Origin: CAIUVD01 sp044338255
Lineage (GTDB): Bacteria > Planctomycetota > UBA11346
Assembly (NCBI GenBank): GCA_044338255.1
Contig: JBIILZ010000038.1
Coordinates: 1 to 31,647, forward strand
Direction: 5' to 3'
Length of the DNA: 31,647 nucleotides
Each line of letters starts with the position of its first letter. The first letter of the stretch is position 1. Under the pieces are notes generated by a model. It saw only the letters and a list, made by a program, of their open reading frames with translations, did not search any database and was not told where the DNA came from. Below are positions 1-8,802 of this stretch, one piece after another. The translations under genes were made by a program, and so were the position numbers.

Positions 1-117
1 AACGGGGTCGACCCGTGCGCTGCCATCGCCCTGGCGCTGGCCGGGAGGCCGTGGTTGCCGAAGGTGCCGATGACGACAAAAGCCAAGTCTTCAAAGGATT
101 ATCGGAAGGCCGCCTGA
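1..117 (+). CDS. C-terminal fragment of an unidentified protein
   Basis: Frame 1 is open from the window edge to TGA at 115-117 and encodes 38 residues ending in a basic tail (...KAKSSKDYRKAA). Third codon positions are strongly G/C, as in the other genes here. Frame 3 is also open, to a TAA near 132, but has weaker third-position bias, so frame 1 is preferred. The fragment is too short to assign to a family, and its 5' part lies outside the window. Confidence 0.3.
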   Translation, partial: NGVDPCAAIALALAGRPWLPKVPMTTKAKSSKDYRKAA

Positions 118-136
118 GCTGTTACAAGGAATAAAT

Positions 137-180
137 GTGGCTAAGATCAAAGTGGCTAAAATCAAAGGGGCTGTTTCAAA
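137..180. repeat. Short 15-bp tandem repeat
   Basis: Two 15-nt units, GTGGCTAAGATCAAA (137-151) and GTGGCTAAAATCAAA (152-166), differ at one base. A degenerate third unit, GGGGCTGTTTCAAA, occupies 167-180. The repeat lies in the AT-richer gap between the fragment ending at 117 and the exonuclease-like gene. It looks like slippage-type duplication; no function is evident. Confidence 0.6.
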
Positions 181-322
181 GGGGCCACACCATTTTATGT
201 AGGGTGGAGGGGCTCCTTTGAGCGCCCCACAGACGTTTGTATTGGATTTGACGAGGTTTTCTCGGATAGCTGCGCCGTGCACGGGTTGCGCCGTGGCCAT
301 TTGTGGATCATGCTACCATGTC

Positions 323-922
323 ATGAGCTCTAGCTGGTTTCCTTGTTTCATCGACTGCGAGGCGTCGGGTTTCGGTCCGACGAGCTACCCGATTGCGGTG
401 GCGTGGAATGACACGGATGGCGTCATCCATCGTGTGCTGATCGATCCCCGTTCGGTCCCGACGTGGACGCAATGGGACGCGCGGGCGTTTGCGGCGCACG
501 GCTTGACTCGCGAACAGCTCTACGCCGAAGGCTTGCCACCTGCGGAGGTCATGCGCCAACTGCTGCTCGATCTCGCGGGTATGCAAGTGTTCAGCGATGC
601 TCCGGAGTACGATGGCGAATGGCTGCGGACGCTCGCCACCGCTGCCGGGGTCCCGTTGCCTTTCTTCCTTGAGCACGCCGATGAATTATTCATCGGCGCG
701 TTGCAACAGCCGGATGAGATGCTGTACCAGACGCAGCTGCGCCTCGATCACATCAAGGCTAGGTTGCAACTGACGCGCGTCGCACAACACGATCCCGGGT
801 TCGATGTCGGTTGGTTGGTGCAGATGTGGCGGAGCTGTATCGGCGAGCCGGCGAAAATGGCGCATGGAATCGGCCCGCTTCCGGAATCGACCGCCACCGG
901 CAGCTTCAAGAAAAAAAGATGA
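323..922 (+). CDS. Putative DEDD-type 3'-5' exonuclease-like protein (RNase H fold)
   Basis: The 199-residue product starts MSSSWFPCFIDCEASGFG. D11-x-E13 followed by SGFG resembles motif I of the DnaQ/RNase T (DEDD) superfamily. S91-DAPEYDGEWL (D97) resembles motif II, and H156-DPGF-D161 fits the H-x4-D motif III. These residues would bind two metal ions for 3'-5' nucleotide hydrolysis. The frame is open from a TTG at 218 preceded by GGAGG (206-210). I chose 323 because family members carry motif I within about 15 residues of the N-terminus and because the extra 35 codons have weaker G/C third-position bias. The TTG start remains possible. Substrate is unknown. The gene stands alone, and the family call rests on motifs seen by eye. 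Confidence 0.6.
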   Translation: MSSSWFPCFIDCEASGFGPTSYPIAVAWNDTDGVIHRVLIDPRSVPTWTQWDARAFAAHGLTREQLYAEGLPPAEVMRQLLLDLAGMQVFSDAPEYDGEWLRTLATAAGVPLPFFLEHADELFIGALQQPDEMLYQTQLRLDHIKARLQLTRVAQHDPGFDVGWLVQMWRSCIGEPAKMAHGIGPLPESTATGSFKKKR

Positions 923-1313
923 TCGTTTAACCCGAAGTTCCTGACCATTTTCCATAAGTCACTGCTGCATTGACATCGTATTTCGGTTTACTGGCAACAA
1001 ATCATGGCGAAGGCACCTGGAGCCGGGTGAAGACGCGGTGCTGGAAGGTGGTTGGCTGGGTGGTCTTGATGAATGGTTTGGCTGCCGGGAACTTGGGCTA
1101 AATGGTGTTCCTGGTGAGACAAAAGGGGACACAGTGCCTTCAAGGTGGTGTGTCCCCTTTACGCCTCCCTTTACGCCCTGCACAATTTTTAAAGTCGAGC
1201 CAATGTGCTGAAAAGCGCAGCTGCAGCCCAGCAGCCAGGCGCGTGATGCGATGACATGGCCGGCGCCATGGCGAGCGTCATGCAACGCCGCAGATGGGCT
1301 GCAGCTACGCTTT
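923..1313. other. Non-coding 391-bp stretch with inverted repeats
   Basis: No reading frame here has convincing codon bias or a recognisable product. The stretch holds a 12-bp perfect hairpin (1122-1160), a 12-nt near-tandem duplication just after it (CCCTTTACGCC repeated within 1154-1178), and the left arm and centre of a long inverted repeat at the kdsD stop codon. It separates the convergent exonuclease-like gene and kdsD. Confidence 0.6.
1122..1160. terminator. Perfect 12-bp hairpin, possible terminator or REP-like element
   Basis: AAAGGGGACACA (1122-1133) pairs perfectly with TGTGTCCCCTTT (1149-1160) around a 15-nt loop. It lies about 200 bp past the stop of the exonuclease-like gene and about 150 bp past kdsD, both of which point toward it. 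The A-run before and T-run after the stem would serve as a bidirectional terminator. AAAGGGGACA-type palindromes also occur at REP elements linked to Y1/RAYT transposases, so a mobile-element relic is an alternative. Confidence 0.45.
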
Positions 1314-1318
1314 TCAGC
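1207..1318. repeat. Long inverted repeat overlapping the kdsD stop codon
   Basis: The 23-nt arms at 1207-1229 and 1296-1318 are reverse complements with a single mismatch. They enclose 66 nt that contain a further hairpin (ATGGC-CGGC-GCCAT near 1255-1268). The right arm includes the kdsD stop codon (1314-1316), so a kdsD transcript would fold into this structure at its end. It could be a terminator, an mRNA-stabilising REP/BIME-like element or a MITE relic. Confidence 0.7.
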
Positions 1319-2315
1319 CGATTTCGAAACCGCGGTCGGCGAGATCCTGGACGTCGAGCAGCCCGAGGAGGGTGCCGTGATCGTCGACCACCGGCAGCTC
1401 GTTGATCTTCTTCTCGGCGTAGAGGCGCAGGGCGGTCTGCAAAAGGTCGCTGCCGCGCACGCTGCGACAGGGCATGGTCGCATGGGTCTCGACCGCCGCC
1501 GCTAGGACCGTGCCGGCGTCGCGGGCGAGCGCCAGGGCCCGGCGCAGGTCGCCGTCGGTGAAGATGCCCAGCAATTTCCGCTGCCCATCGACGACCAGCA
1601 CGCTGCCGGCGCGGGCGCTGGTGATGGCCTTCAGGCAGGTCAGTACCGGCGTGCCCGGAAGCACGGCCGGCACCCGCGTCCCGGAGCGCATGGCTTCGGC
1701 GCAGGTCATCAGTTTGCGCCCGAGGGCACCGCCGGGGTGGTAGCGCGAATATTGTTCGGGCGTGAACGCCCGCAGGTGTTGGACCGTGAGCGCCAGGGCG
1801 TCTCCGAGGGCCAATAGCACCGTCGTGCTCGTCGAGGGCGCCAGGCCCAAGGGGCAGGCCTCGGTGATCGCGCCGATCGAGATGGTGAGGTCGGCGTGGC
1901 GGCCGAGCACCGAATCGCTGCGGCCGGTGAGCGCGATCAGCGGGCAGCCGATGTGCTTGAGCGAGGGCAGCAGGGCGATGATCTCTTCGCTCGCGCCGCT
2001 ATTGCTCAGGGCCAGGACAACGTCGGCACGCTGGACCATGCCGAGGTCGCCATGGCGGCCTTCCGCGGGGTGCAGGAACAGGCTGGGAGTACCGGTCGAG
2101 GCGAAGGTCGCCGCCAGTTTGCGCGAGATGTGTCCGGCCTTGCCGATGCCGGTGACGATCAGGCGCCCGGCGAGGCCGTCACCGCAGCGGCTGTGGATGA
2201 GCTGGCAGGCGGCTTCGATGGCGGCGGTCTGCAGGGGGGCCATCTCCGCCAGGCGCAGGACGGCACTGCCTTCGCTGAGGAGGACGGAACTGACGTGACG
2301 GACGATCTCGGACAT
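1314..2315 (-). CDS. kdsD: D-arabinose-5-phosphate isomerase (KpsF/GutQ family)
   Basis: This 333-residue protein has the family's usual length. It catalyses ribulose-5-P to arabinose-5-P conversion, the first step of Kdo synthesis for LPS, in the cytoplasm. A SIS domain spans about residues 35-175, with GIGKAG at 57-62, the SNSG sugar-phosphate loop at 104-107 and the family signature HPGGALGRKL at 193-202. Two CBS domains follow, from about 205 to the end. The start is ATG at 2315; the divergent gene begins 48 bp away, so the two probably share a promoter region. The other Kdo genes are not in the window. The stop codon lies inside a long inverted repeat. GutQ-type paralogues have the same architecture, so the pathway call is by family. 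Confidence 0.93.
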   Translation of the reverse strand: MSEIVRHVSSVLLSEGSAVLRLAEMAPLQTAAIEAACQLIHSRCGDGLAGRLIVTGIGKAGHISRKLAATFASTGTPSLFLHPAEGRHGDLGMVQRADVVLALSNSGASEEIIALLPSLKHIGCPLIALTGRSDSVLGRHADLTISIGAITEACPLGLAPSTSTTVLLALGDALALTVQHLRAFTPEQYSRYHPGGALGRKLMTCAEAMRSGTRVPAVLPGTPVLTCLKAITSARAGSVLVVDGQRKLLGIFTDGDLRRALALARDAGTVLAAAVETHATMPCRSVRGSDLLQTALRLYAEKKINELPVVDDHGTLLGLLDVQDLADRGFEIG

Positions 2316-2362
2316 GCGCAGACCCTATTCTCGAGCGCGACATCGGCTAGCGTCCGCAGGCC

Positions 2363-2809
2363 ATGGCCACTCCGTCCCCCGTCACCATCGTCGCCGATCG
2401 CCTGTATAGTCTCACGTACCGGCCGCAGGAGCTGGCGCTCTATGGTGAGAATGTGCGCTTCCACCTGCGTTGCGCGCCGATCTTCGAGGATCCGGCGGAG
2501 GTTACTGATACCCATTACCGCAGCTGCGTGCTCGAGATCAGCGCTGATTTGCCGGCGGATCCGGATCTCGGTCGCGCAGCCGGGCCGATCCTGTTGCTGA
2601 AGATCGGTTGGGAGATCGTCGTCACTACTGCCGCCGTCGTTCAGGTGGGTACCGTCCCCGAGGCGCCCGGCGAAGCTGAGCGGATGCTCAACGCCATCGC
2701 CGAGACGGTCAATGATCTGTCGCGACGTGCGGGCTTGGATGCGCCGCTCGGTCCCGAGGTGGTGACGCAATTGCTCACTTCGTATCGTTTGGAGGGTATA
2801 GGAGACTAG
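2363..2809 (+). CDS. Hypothetical 148-residue protein
   Basis: I do not recognise this protein. It begins MATPSPVTIVADRLYSLTYRP and shows alternating hydrophobic/polar stretches that suggest beta strands up to about residue 95. A helical segment (AERMLNAIAETVNDLSRRAG) and a short tail follow. The strand-rich front with a C-terminal helix ending '..GLDAPLGPEVVTQLL' is faintly reminiscent of the SecB fold, but key SecB residues are not evident, so this is only a hint. There is no signal peptide, membrane segment or metal motif. It is divergent from kdsD and lies 156 bp upstream of the respiratory block. Codon bias supports a real gene. Confidence 0.7.
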   Translation: MATPSPVTIVADRLYSLTYRPQELALYGENVRFHLRCAPIFEDPAEVTDTHYRSCVLEISADLPADPDLGRAAGPILLLKIGWEIVVTTAAVVQVGTVPEAPGEAERMLNAIAETVNDLSRRAGLDAPLGPEVVTQLLTSYRLEGIGD

Positions 2810-2855
2810 TCGTTTATTGCGAGTCGATCGCAGCATGTCTAATCAGAAGAGATGC

Positions 2856-2885
2856 TTGCGGTCCATGTGCTTTTGAGGTTATAGT
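2856..2885 (+). promoter_or_regulatory. Candidate sigma70-type promoter of the respiratory operon
   Basis: TTGCGG (2856-2861) and TATAGT (2880-2885) are separated by 18 bp in the 156-bp gap before actA, leaving a leader of about 75 nt. The local sequence is AT-richer than the surroundings. This is the only sizeable gap ahead of the co-directional block, so a promoter is expected here. The match is by eye; no transcript data. Confidence 0.4.
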
Positions 2886-2965
2886 TAGCGCCACCGTGGC
2901 AATGCCGTGGCTTGCTGCTTTGCGAGTAACTTCTACCGTTCCGCCCATCACTAGGGAGTCCGTGC

Positions 2966-3937
2966 GTGAGCACACCGTCAGAATTAACCCCGCCCGCCGA
3001 ACCCGCGATGATCCATCCGATCAGCCTCGTTAAGCGCTTTTGGCTCCTGCTGGTGATCGCCTTGGCGCTCGTCGGCTATGGTGTCCATTGGTTCAACAAC
3101 GCCTTCATCGATCAGGGGTACGCTCCTGATCAGCCGATCGCCTACAGCCATAAGCTGCATGCCGGTGAGCTGAAGATCGACTGCCAGTATTGCCATTTCA
3201 ATGTCTCTCGCGGCAAATTCGCCGGTGTTCCGCCGATGTCGGTGTGCATCGGCTGCCACAAACAGGTGGCCACCGACAAGCCCGAGATTCAGAAGCTCTT
3301 GGCGATTGCGGAAAAGGGCTCGTACTTCGATGCCGATGGCGTCGAGAAGACCGGTGGCGTGGTGCACTGGAATCGCGTCCATCGTTTGCCTGATCACGTC
3401 TATTTCAGTCATGAATGGCATGTCAAAGGCGGCGTCGCCTGCCAGACCTGCCATGGTCCGGTCGAAGAGATGGTCAAGGTCCGCCAGCACAGCCCTTTGA
3501 CCATGGAATGGTGCCTCGATTGCCATCGGCGCACCAACTACGTCGGCGGTCCTGAATATCAGCCGGGCAAGCCTGAGACCTTCAGCGTCGGTGCCGGCAA
3601 TTATGCCGCTGCCATCAAGCAGGAAGATCGTGATCCCGTGGTGGTCTGGCATGAGCGTCAGCTCAAGGGCCACGAGCACCAGGCAGAGCACCCGGAGGCG
3701 CATTCCGAGAAGCCCCCGGAAAAGCAAGCCGACGCCCCTAGCCATGGCCGCGTCCCGCAGCTGGTCGTCGATGTTGAGCCCTATAGCGAGCGCATGGCCA
3801 AGCTCGTCGCCAACCACCCCGAGTGGAAAGACCTGCCGAATTGGCGTATCGCCGATCTCCCTGAGTCGCATCGCCTGATCTACGGCAAGCCCGAGCTCAT
3901 GAACGCGGCCACGCAGTGTTCGACCTGTCATCAATAA
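2966..3937 (+). CDS. actA: Alternative complex III pentahaem cytochrome c subunit ActA
   Basis: This 323-residue protein has one N-terminal membrane helix (about 25-44) and a periplasmic part with five CxxCH haem-c motifs: CQYCH (73-77), CIGCH (94-98), CQTCH (159-163), CLDCH (183-187) and CSTCH (318-322). Five haems is typical of ActA of ACIII, the quinol:cytochrome c/oxidase oxidoreductase that replaces the bc1 complex. The subunit collects electrons on the periplasmic face. The GTG start at 2966 is preceded by AGGGAG (2953-2958) at good spacing. It is the first gene of the block and is followed 24 bp later by actB. Residues 215-255 form a charged H/E/K/P-rich linker before the last haem motif. 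The assignment is firm from haem count and gene order. Confidence 0.95.
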   Translation: MSTPSELTPPAEPAMIHPISLVKRFWLLLVIALALVGYGVHWFNNAFIDQGYAPDQPIAYSHKLHAGELKIDCQYCHFNVSRGKFAGVPPMSVCIGCHKQVATDKPEIQKLLAIAEKGSYFDADGVEKTGGVVHWNRVHRLPDHVYFSHEWHVKGGVACQTCHGPVEEMVKVRQHSPLTMEWCLDCHRRTNYVGGPEYQPGKPETFSVGAGNYAAAIKQEDRDPVVVWHERQLKGHEHQAEHPEAHSEKPPEKQADAPSHGRVPQLVVDVEPYSERMAKLVANHPEWKDLPNWRIADLPESHRLIYGKPELMNAATQCSTCHQ

Positions 3938-3961
3938 CTCGCCACCAGTACTGAGTCTTCT

Positions 3962-6900
3962 GTGACGGACCCCATCCAGACCATGACCAAACGCACTTGG
4001 CAATCTGCCGCTGAACTTGCGACCCCGGCTACGCTGGCGCCGCTCACTGCCGATTCAGCAACGACCAGTTCCGAACTCGCGGCACGCAACGAATTCGGGC
4101 CGGCGGTGGCGCTGGCGATCGCCGATCTGCGTGCCCGCCATGGCGTCGACAGCGTCTCCTGCCAGCCCGATGGCAATACGCCGGCGGCGCTCGACGCCCT
4201 GCGCGCCGACCTGTCGGCGATGTTACCGGGGGTCAATCGTCGTGGCTTCCTGCGCCTCACCGGGGCGGCGGCGGTCTTCGCCCTGGCCGCCTGCAACGAG
4301 AAGCACCCCGACACGCTGGTGCCCTACGCCCAGCAGCCGGAAGGCACCGTGCTCGGCAACGCTGTCTGGTATAGCACCGTGGTCCGCGACTCCGGCCGGC
4401 CGACGGCGGTGATGGCCAAGACCTACGAAGGTCGTCCGATCAAGCTCGAAGGTAGCCCGGATTGCCCGGTCGCGCGTGGTCGTGCGGATGCCCGCACCCA
4501 GGCGGCGCTGGTCAATCTCTACGACCCCGATCGTCTGCAGAACGGCCCGCTGGCGATTACCGCCGGCGGTAAGGACGGCAGCAAGCTGTCGTGGTCGGAT
4601 CTCGATGAGAAAGTCGGCGCGGCCCTTAAGACCGGCGGCATCGGCCTGCTCACCGGTCCGATCGATGGCCCGGCATCGCGGCGGTTGATCGCCGACCTTC
4701 AACAGGCCTTCGGCGAGCGTCTGCAGCATGCGGTCTATGAGCCGATTTCGCGGGCGATCGAAGTCCAGGCCCGGCGTATCGCCGTTGGCAATGCCGCCGC
4801 CAGCGCTCCGACCTATCAGGTCGGTAAAGCCGCGGTTCTAGTCACCCTCGGCTCGGATCTGCTCGGCGAAGGCGCCTTGGCGGATCACGTCGGCTTCGGC
4901 GATCTGCGCGCGCTCAAGGGCGACGGCGCCAACACCTGGATGGGCCAGGTCATTGCCTTCGAGCCGACCCTTTCGCAGGTCGGCGCTTGCGCCGATGTGC
5001 GCGTGCGCGTGGCTTTCAACCGTTTGCCGCAGGTCGGCTGGGCTCTTGCCGCGGCGGTCGCCGCCAAGCTCGGTACGCCTCTGCCCAACGGCATTGTCTC
5101 GGCGACCGCGCTCGGCCTTAAGCCGCTCAAGCGCGACGGCCACGACGTCGATCCGATCGCCTACGCCGCCGAGCAGTTGCTGGCGGCGAAGGCCGCCGGC
5201 CGCGCCAGCCTGATCTATGTCAGCGGTGCGGCGCATGCATCGGAAGCCAGCCTGCCGCTGCACCTCGCGGCGGCGTACCTCAACGCCGTCCTTGGCAACG
5301 AGGGTGTGACCGTGGGCGCCGGTCTGACCACCGCCATCACCGAGGGCGCCGGCATCACCGCCCTCGCTGCCGCCTGTGCGCGTGGCGAGATCAGCACTCT
5401 CATCATCCGCGACGCCGATCCTGTCGCCGGCTGGCCGGGCTTCGCTGCGGTCCTGCCCAAGGTCAAGACTGTGGTCGTGGTCGGCGATCGGCTCACTGCC
5501 ACCGCCCGCGCTGCGCACTTTGTTGCGCCCACCGTGCATGGCCTGGAATCCTGGGGTGATGCCGAGGTCGCGCCGGGCGTCTTCGCCGTCCAGCAGCCGA
5601 CCATCCAACGCCTGTGGGATGCGCGCTGCGCCGAAGAAAGCCTGATGGCCTTCGCAGTCGCCTCCGGGGCAGCCGGAGCAACAGCCCTGGCTCAGCCCAA
5701 GGGCGTGCAGCCGGCCCAGCCGGCCTTGTCGGTGGTCTCGCGGGCGCTGCTGTGGCAGGCCGCCGAGCACGGCGTGCAATCGTGGTCGGCCTACGTCAAA
5801 GCCACCTGGCTCGCCCAGGTCAAGCCGGCGGCTAAAGTCCTTGCGGCCGACACCGCCTTCTGGAACAGCGCCCTTTCCGTGGGCGTGATCGTCACTGCTC
5901 CGGCGGCCGCGCACGCCTCCGACTCAGCGGCGATTGTCGCCGCCACGGCGCTGCCGGCGCTGCCCGCCACTGATAGCGGCTATCAGCTGGTCTTGTCGCG
6001 CTCGCGCACCATCGGCGATGGCACGTGGCTGAATAATGCCTGGCTCAATGAGCTGCCGGATCCGGTGAGCAAGATCACCTGGGAAAACTACCTCGCGGTC
6101 TCGCCCGCCGATGCCGAGACGAACGGTTGGAAGGATGGCGAGGTGGTCACGCTCGCGGTCAACGGCAAGCAGGTCGCCCTGCCGATCCATACCCAGGATG
6201 GTCAGCACCCCGGGACCTTGGAGACCTTCCTCGGTTGGGGTCGCGCCGACGCCGGCGCCGTCGCTCGGCTGTGCATCGAAGACGGCTATTCGGTTGATGC
6301 ATATCAGCTGGTCGACAGCGCCCTGGTCGGCAGTGCCGGCCTGATCGCCACCGTCACCCGCACCGGGGCGACCCATGAACTCGCCAATGTGCAAGGGCAC
6401 AACTACATGGAAGGGCGCAAGATCGCTCTTGATGTGCGTTTCGATGCCGCGGCTGGCAAAGAGGTCGCCGAGCCGGCCGAGCACGTCGGTTGGGTCAAGG
6501 GCACCGACGGCAAGCCCGCCGGACGTCTGAATGTCTGGGGTTCGAGCCACGCTTACCCTGGCCATCGCTGGGGCATGACCGTCGATCTCAACTCCTGCAC
6601 CGGCTGCAATGCCTGCATCACCGCCTGCACTGCCGAGAACAACGTGCCGGTGGTTGGTCGTGACGAAGTGCGCAAGAATCGCGAGATGCACTGGATCCGT
6701 ATCGATCGTTACTTCACCGGTAGCGATCGCCTCGATGTCGAGGTCGTCAATCAGCCCTTGATGTGTCAGCAGTGCGAGAACGCGCCCTGCGAGACGGTGT
6801 GCCCGGCTAATGCTACGATGCACAACGACACCGGCCAGAACATCATGGTCTACAATCGCTGCATCGGCACGCGCTATTGTGCCAACAACTGCCCCTACAA

Positions 6901-7411
6901 GGTCCGTCGCTTCAACTGGTATGAATACAGCTCGATGCGCGCCGGGCCCCACCAGGCGAGCGATCAGCTGGCGCGCGTCACCAAGAACGTCATCACCAGC
7001 GGCTCGGTCACCACGCAGAGCGAATTGGCGCACGCGCCGTTGCAGATGCTGCTCAATCCGGATGTCACCGTGCGCTCCAAGGGCGTCATGGAGAAGTGCA
7101 ACCTGTGCGTTCAGCGCACGCGCTCCATCCGCGACCAGGAGCACCGCAGCAATCGCAAGGCGGTCGACGGCGCGGTGACCACTGCCTGCGCCCAGACCTG
7201 TCCGACCAAGGCCCTGGTCTTCGGTGATCTCAATGACGCCTTCTCGGGCGTCGTCACCATCGCCAAGCAAGCCGAGAAGCGGGCCTACCTGCTGCTCGAC
7301 AAAGAACTGAATACCCGCCCCGGAATCATCTACATGAAACGGTTGCGCAATCGTCCGGCTGACTCTGTCGCATCGGCCGAGTCTGTCGCCCCGGCGGAGA
7401 AACACTCATGA
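3962..7411 (+). CDS. actB: Alternative complex III iron-sulfur/molybdopterin-oxidoreductase-like subunit ActB
   Basis: This 1149-residue fusion is typical of ActB. Unusually for exported proteins, but characteristic of this 'TAT-variant' family, about 90 residues precede the twin-arginine motif (RRGFLRLTGAA, from residue 93). A molybdopterin-oxidoreductase-like domain follows; in known ACIII it has no Mo cofactor. From about residue 875 a ferredoxin-like domain carries four cysteine clusters: CTGCNACITAC, CQQCENAPCETVC, CIGTRYCANNC and CNLC...CAQTC. These would ligate one [3Fe-4S] and three [4Fe-4S] clusters in ACIII. Translation may begin at GTG 3962 or at ATG 3983 (MTKRTWQS). The 3' end overlaps actC in an ATGA. 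Function: electron relay from quinol toward the haems on the periplasmic side. Confidence 0.95.
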   Translation: MTDPIQTMTKRTWQSAAELATPATLAPLTADSATTSSELAARNEFGPAVALAIADLRARHGVDSVSCQPDGNTPAALDALRADLSAMLPGVNRRGFLRLTGAAAVFALAACNEKHPDTLVPYAQQPEGTVLGNAVWYSTVVRDSGRPTAVMAKTYEGRPIKLEGSPDCPVARGRADARTQAALVNLYDPDRLQNGPLAITAGGKDGSKLSWSDLDEKVGAALKTGGIGLLTGPIDGPASRRLIADLQQAFGERLQHAVYEPISRAIEVQARRIAVGNAAASAPTYQVGKAAVLVTLGSDLLGEGALADHVGFGDLRALKGDGANTWMGQVIAFEPTLSQVGACADVRVRVAFNRLPQVGWALAAAVAAKLGTPLPNGIVSATALGLKPLKRDGHDVDPIAYAAEQLLAAKAAGRASLIYVSGAAHASEASLPLHLAAAYLNAVLGNEGVTVGAGLTTAITEGAGITALAAACARGEISTLIIRDADPVAGWPGFAAVLPKVKTVVVVGDRLTATARAAHFVAPTVHGLESWGDAEVAPGVFAVQQPTIQRLWDARCAEESLMAFAVASGAAGATALAQPKGVQPAQPALSVVSRALLWQAAEHGVQSWSAYVKATWLAQVKPAAKVLAADTAFWNSALSVGVIVTAPAAAHASDSAAIVAATALPALPATDSGYQLVLSRSRTIGDGTWLNNAWLNELPDPVSKITWENYLAVSPADAETNGWKDGEVVTLAVNGKQVALPIHTQDGQHPGTLETFLGWGRADAGAVARLCIEDGYSVDAYQLVDSALVGSAGLIATVTRTGATHELANVQGHNYMEGRKIALDVRFDAAAGKEVAEPAEHVGWVKGTDGKPAGRLNVWGSSHAYPGHRWGMTVDLNSCTGCNACITACTAENNVPVVGRDEVRKNREMHWIRIDRYFTGSDRLDVEVVNQPLMCQQCENAPCETVCPANATMHNDTGQNIMVYNRCIGTRYCANNCPYKVRRFNWYEYSSMRAGPHQASDQLARVTKNVITSGSVTTQSELAHAPLQMLLNPDVTVRSKGVMEKCNLCVQRTRSIRDQEHRSNRKAVDGAVTTACAQTCPTKALVFGDLNDAFSGVVTIAKQAEKRAYLLLDKELNTRPGIIYMKRLRNRPADSVASAESVAPAEKHS

Positions 7412-8802
7412 GCGTCGAACTCATGCCGCCGCTGACGGCGAAGCAGATCACCGATGACTTGACGGCGCCGTTGTTCCGCAAGCCCTCACCGCTGTGGGCG
7501 CTGGGGGCAACGGTCGCCGGTGGTCTGAAGATGCTGCTGGTCTTCACCATCGTCATGTACGTGTGGACCGGCTACGGCATCTTCAACGTCAACAGCACCG
7601 TTGGCTGGGGCAACGACATCGTCTCCTATGTGTTCTGGATCGGCATCGCCGTTGCCGGCACGCTGGTCTCGTCGATCCTCTTCCTCTTTCGTCAGAAATG
7701 GCGTACGGGCGTCAACCGTTCGACCGAGGCGATGACGGTCTTCGCGATCAACATCGCCGGTCTCTATCCCTTGATCCACACCGGTCGCCCGTGGGTCGAC
7801 TACTGGCTGATCCCGTTCCCCTGGGATCACCTCGCGCTGTGGCCGCAGTTCAAGAGCCCGATCGTGTGGGACGTGTTCGCCATCACCGGCTACGCCACGA
7901 CCTCGGTGCTGTTCTTCATCCTCGGCCTGATCCCTGATCTGGCGACGGTCCGCGACCGCTGTGACGTCAAGGAAGTCCTCAAGCTTGGCCCGATCACCAT
8001 TCCTCTCGGTCTGATCCGCCAGCGCGCCTATGGCTCGCTGTGCCTGGGCTGGAAAGGCACCGCCTCGCAGTGGCGGCACTACGAGCGCGCCTACGCCCAG
8101 TTCGCATGGATCGCCACGCCGCTGGTGGTGGGCATGCATTCGACCATCGCCACCTTGCTGGCGGTGAGCGTGGTTCCCGGTTGGCATGAGACGGTCTTCC
8201 CCCCGTACTTCGTGTCGGGTGCGATCTTCGGTGGCTTGGCCATGGCCCTGCTACTGATCGTGCCCCTGCGCGCCGGCTTCAAGCTGCATCGCTACATCAC
8301 CGATGAGCACTTCGACAACCTCGCCAAGATTATGCTCGGCGTGGGTTCGATCGTGACCTACGTCTACGTCATGGAATTCTACACCGCCTGGTATTCGCAG
8401 AGCACCTACGAGTTCGCCCAGTACTTCATCTACCGCATCAGCGGCGCCCATGCCTGGGCCTATTGGCTGATGATCTTCTGCAATGTCGTGTGCCTGCAGC
8501 TGTTCTGGTTCAAGAGCCTGCGCCGCAACATGGTCGTGCTGCTGTTCGTCGGGTTGATGGTGAACATCGGCATGTGGTTCGAGCGCTTCAACATCATCGT
8601 CCTCTCGCTCGAACACGATCATCTGCCGGTGAACTGGAATTATTACGCGTTCTCGCCGTTCGATTACCTGCTCTTGGCGGGCTCCTTCGGACTCTTCTTC
8701 ATCCAGTTCCTGATGTTCGTGCGCGTGGCTCCGGCGGTCGCGATCGCCGAGGTCAAACAGACGCTGCTGCATCAGCCGCATGCCGAGGCCGCCCATGTCT
8801 GA
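7408..8802 (+). CDS. actC: Alternative complex III quinol-binding membrane subunit ActC (NrfD family)
   Basis: This 464-residue polytopic protein belongs to the NrfD/PsrC family. It has about ten hydrophobic helices, starting with GLKMLLVFTIVMYVWTGYG and ending near residue 450. In ACIII, ActC and ActF are the two large membrane subunits, and ActC carries the quinol site. Charged and aromatic residues inside the helices (for example HTGRPWVDYW and EFYTAWYSQSTYE) fit proton or quinol handling. The ATG at 7408 overlaps the actB stop, indicating translational coupling, and the stop overlaps the actD start. Confidence 0.95.
   Translation: MSVELMPPLTAKQITDDLTAPLFRKPSPLWALGATVAGGLKMLLVFTIVMYVWTGYGIFNVNSTVGWGNDIVSYVFWIGIAVAGTLVSSILFLFRQKWRTGVNRSTEAMTVFAINIAGLYPLIHTGRPWVDYWLIPFPWDHLALWPQFKSPIVWDVFAITGYATTSVLFFILGLIPDLATVRDRCDVKEVLKLGPITIPLGLIRQRAYGSLCLGWKGTASQWRHYERAYAQFAWIATPLVVGMHSTIATLLAVSVVPGWHETVFPPYFVSGAIFGGLAMALLLIVPLRAGFKLHRYITDEHFDNLAKIMLGVGSIVTYVYVMEFYTAWYSQSTYEFAQYFIYRISGAHAWAYWLMIFCNVVCLQLFWFKSLRRNMVVLLFVGLMVNIGMWFERFNIIVLSLEHDHLPVNWNYYAFSPFDYLLLAGSFGLFFIQFLMFVRVAPAVAIAEVKQTLLHQPHAEAAHV

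Noticed and set aside
959..1483. 174-residue minus-strand frame over the inverted repeats
   Set aside because: It overlaps the kdsD 3' end in another frame and spans palindromic non-coding DNA; no recognisable product.
5924..7405. 493-residue minus-strand frame opposite actB
   Set aside because: It is the antisense shadow of a high-GC gene; the plus strand encodes the recognisable ActB iron-sulfur domain.
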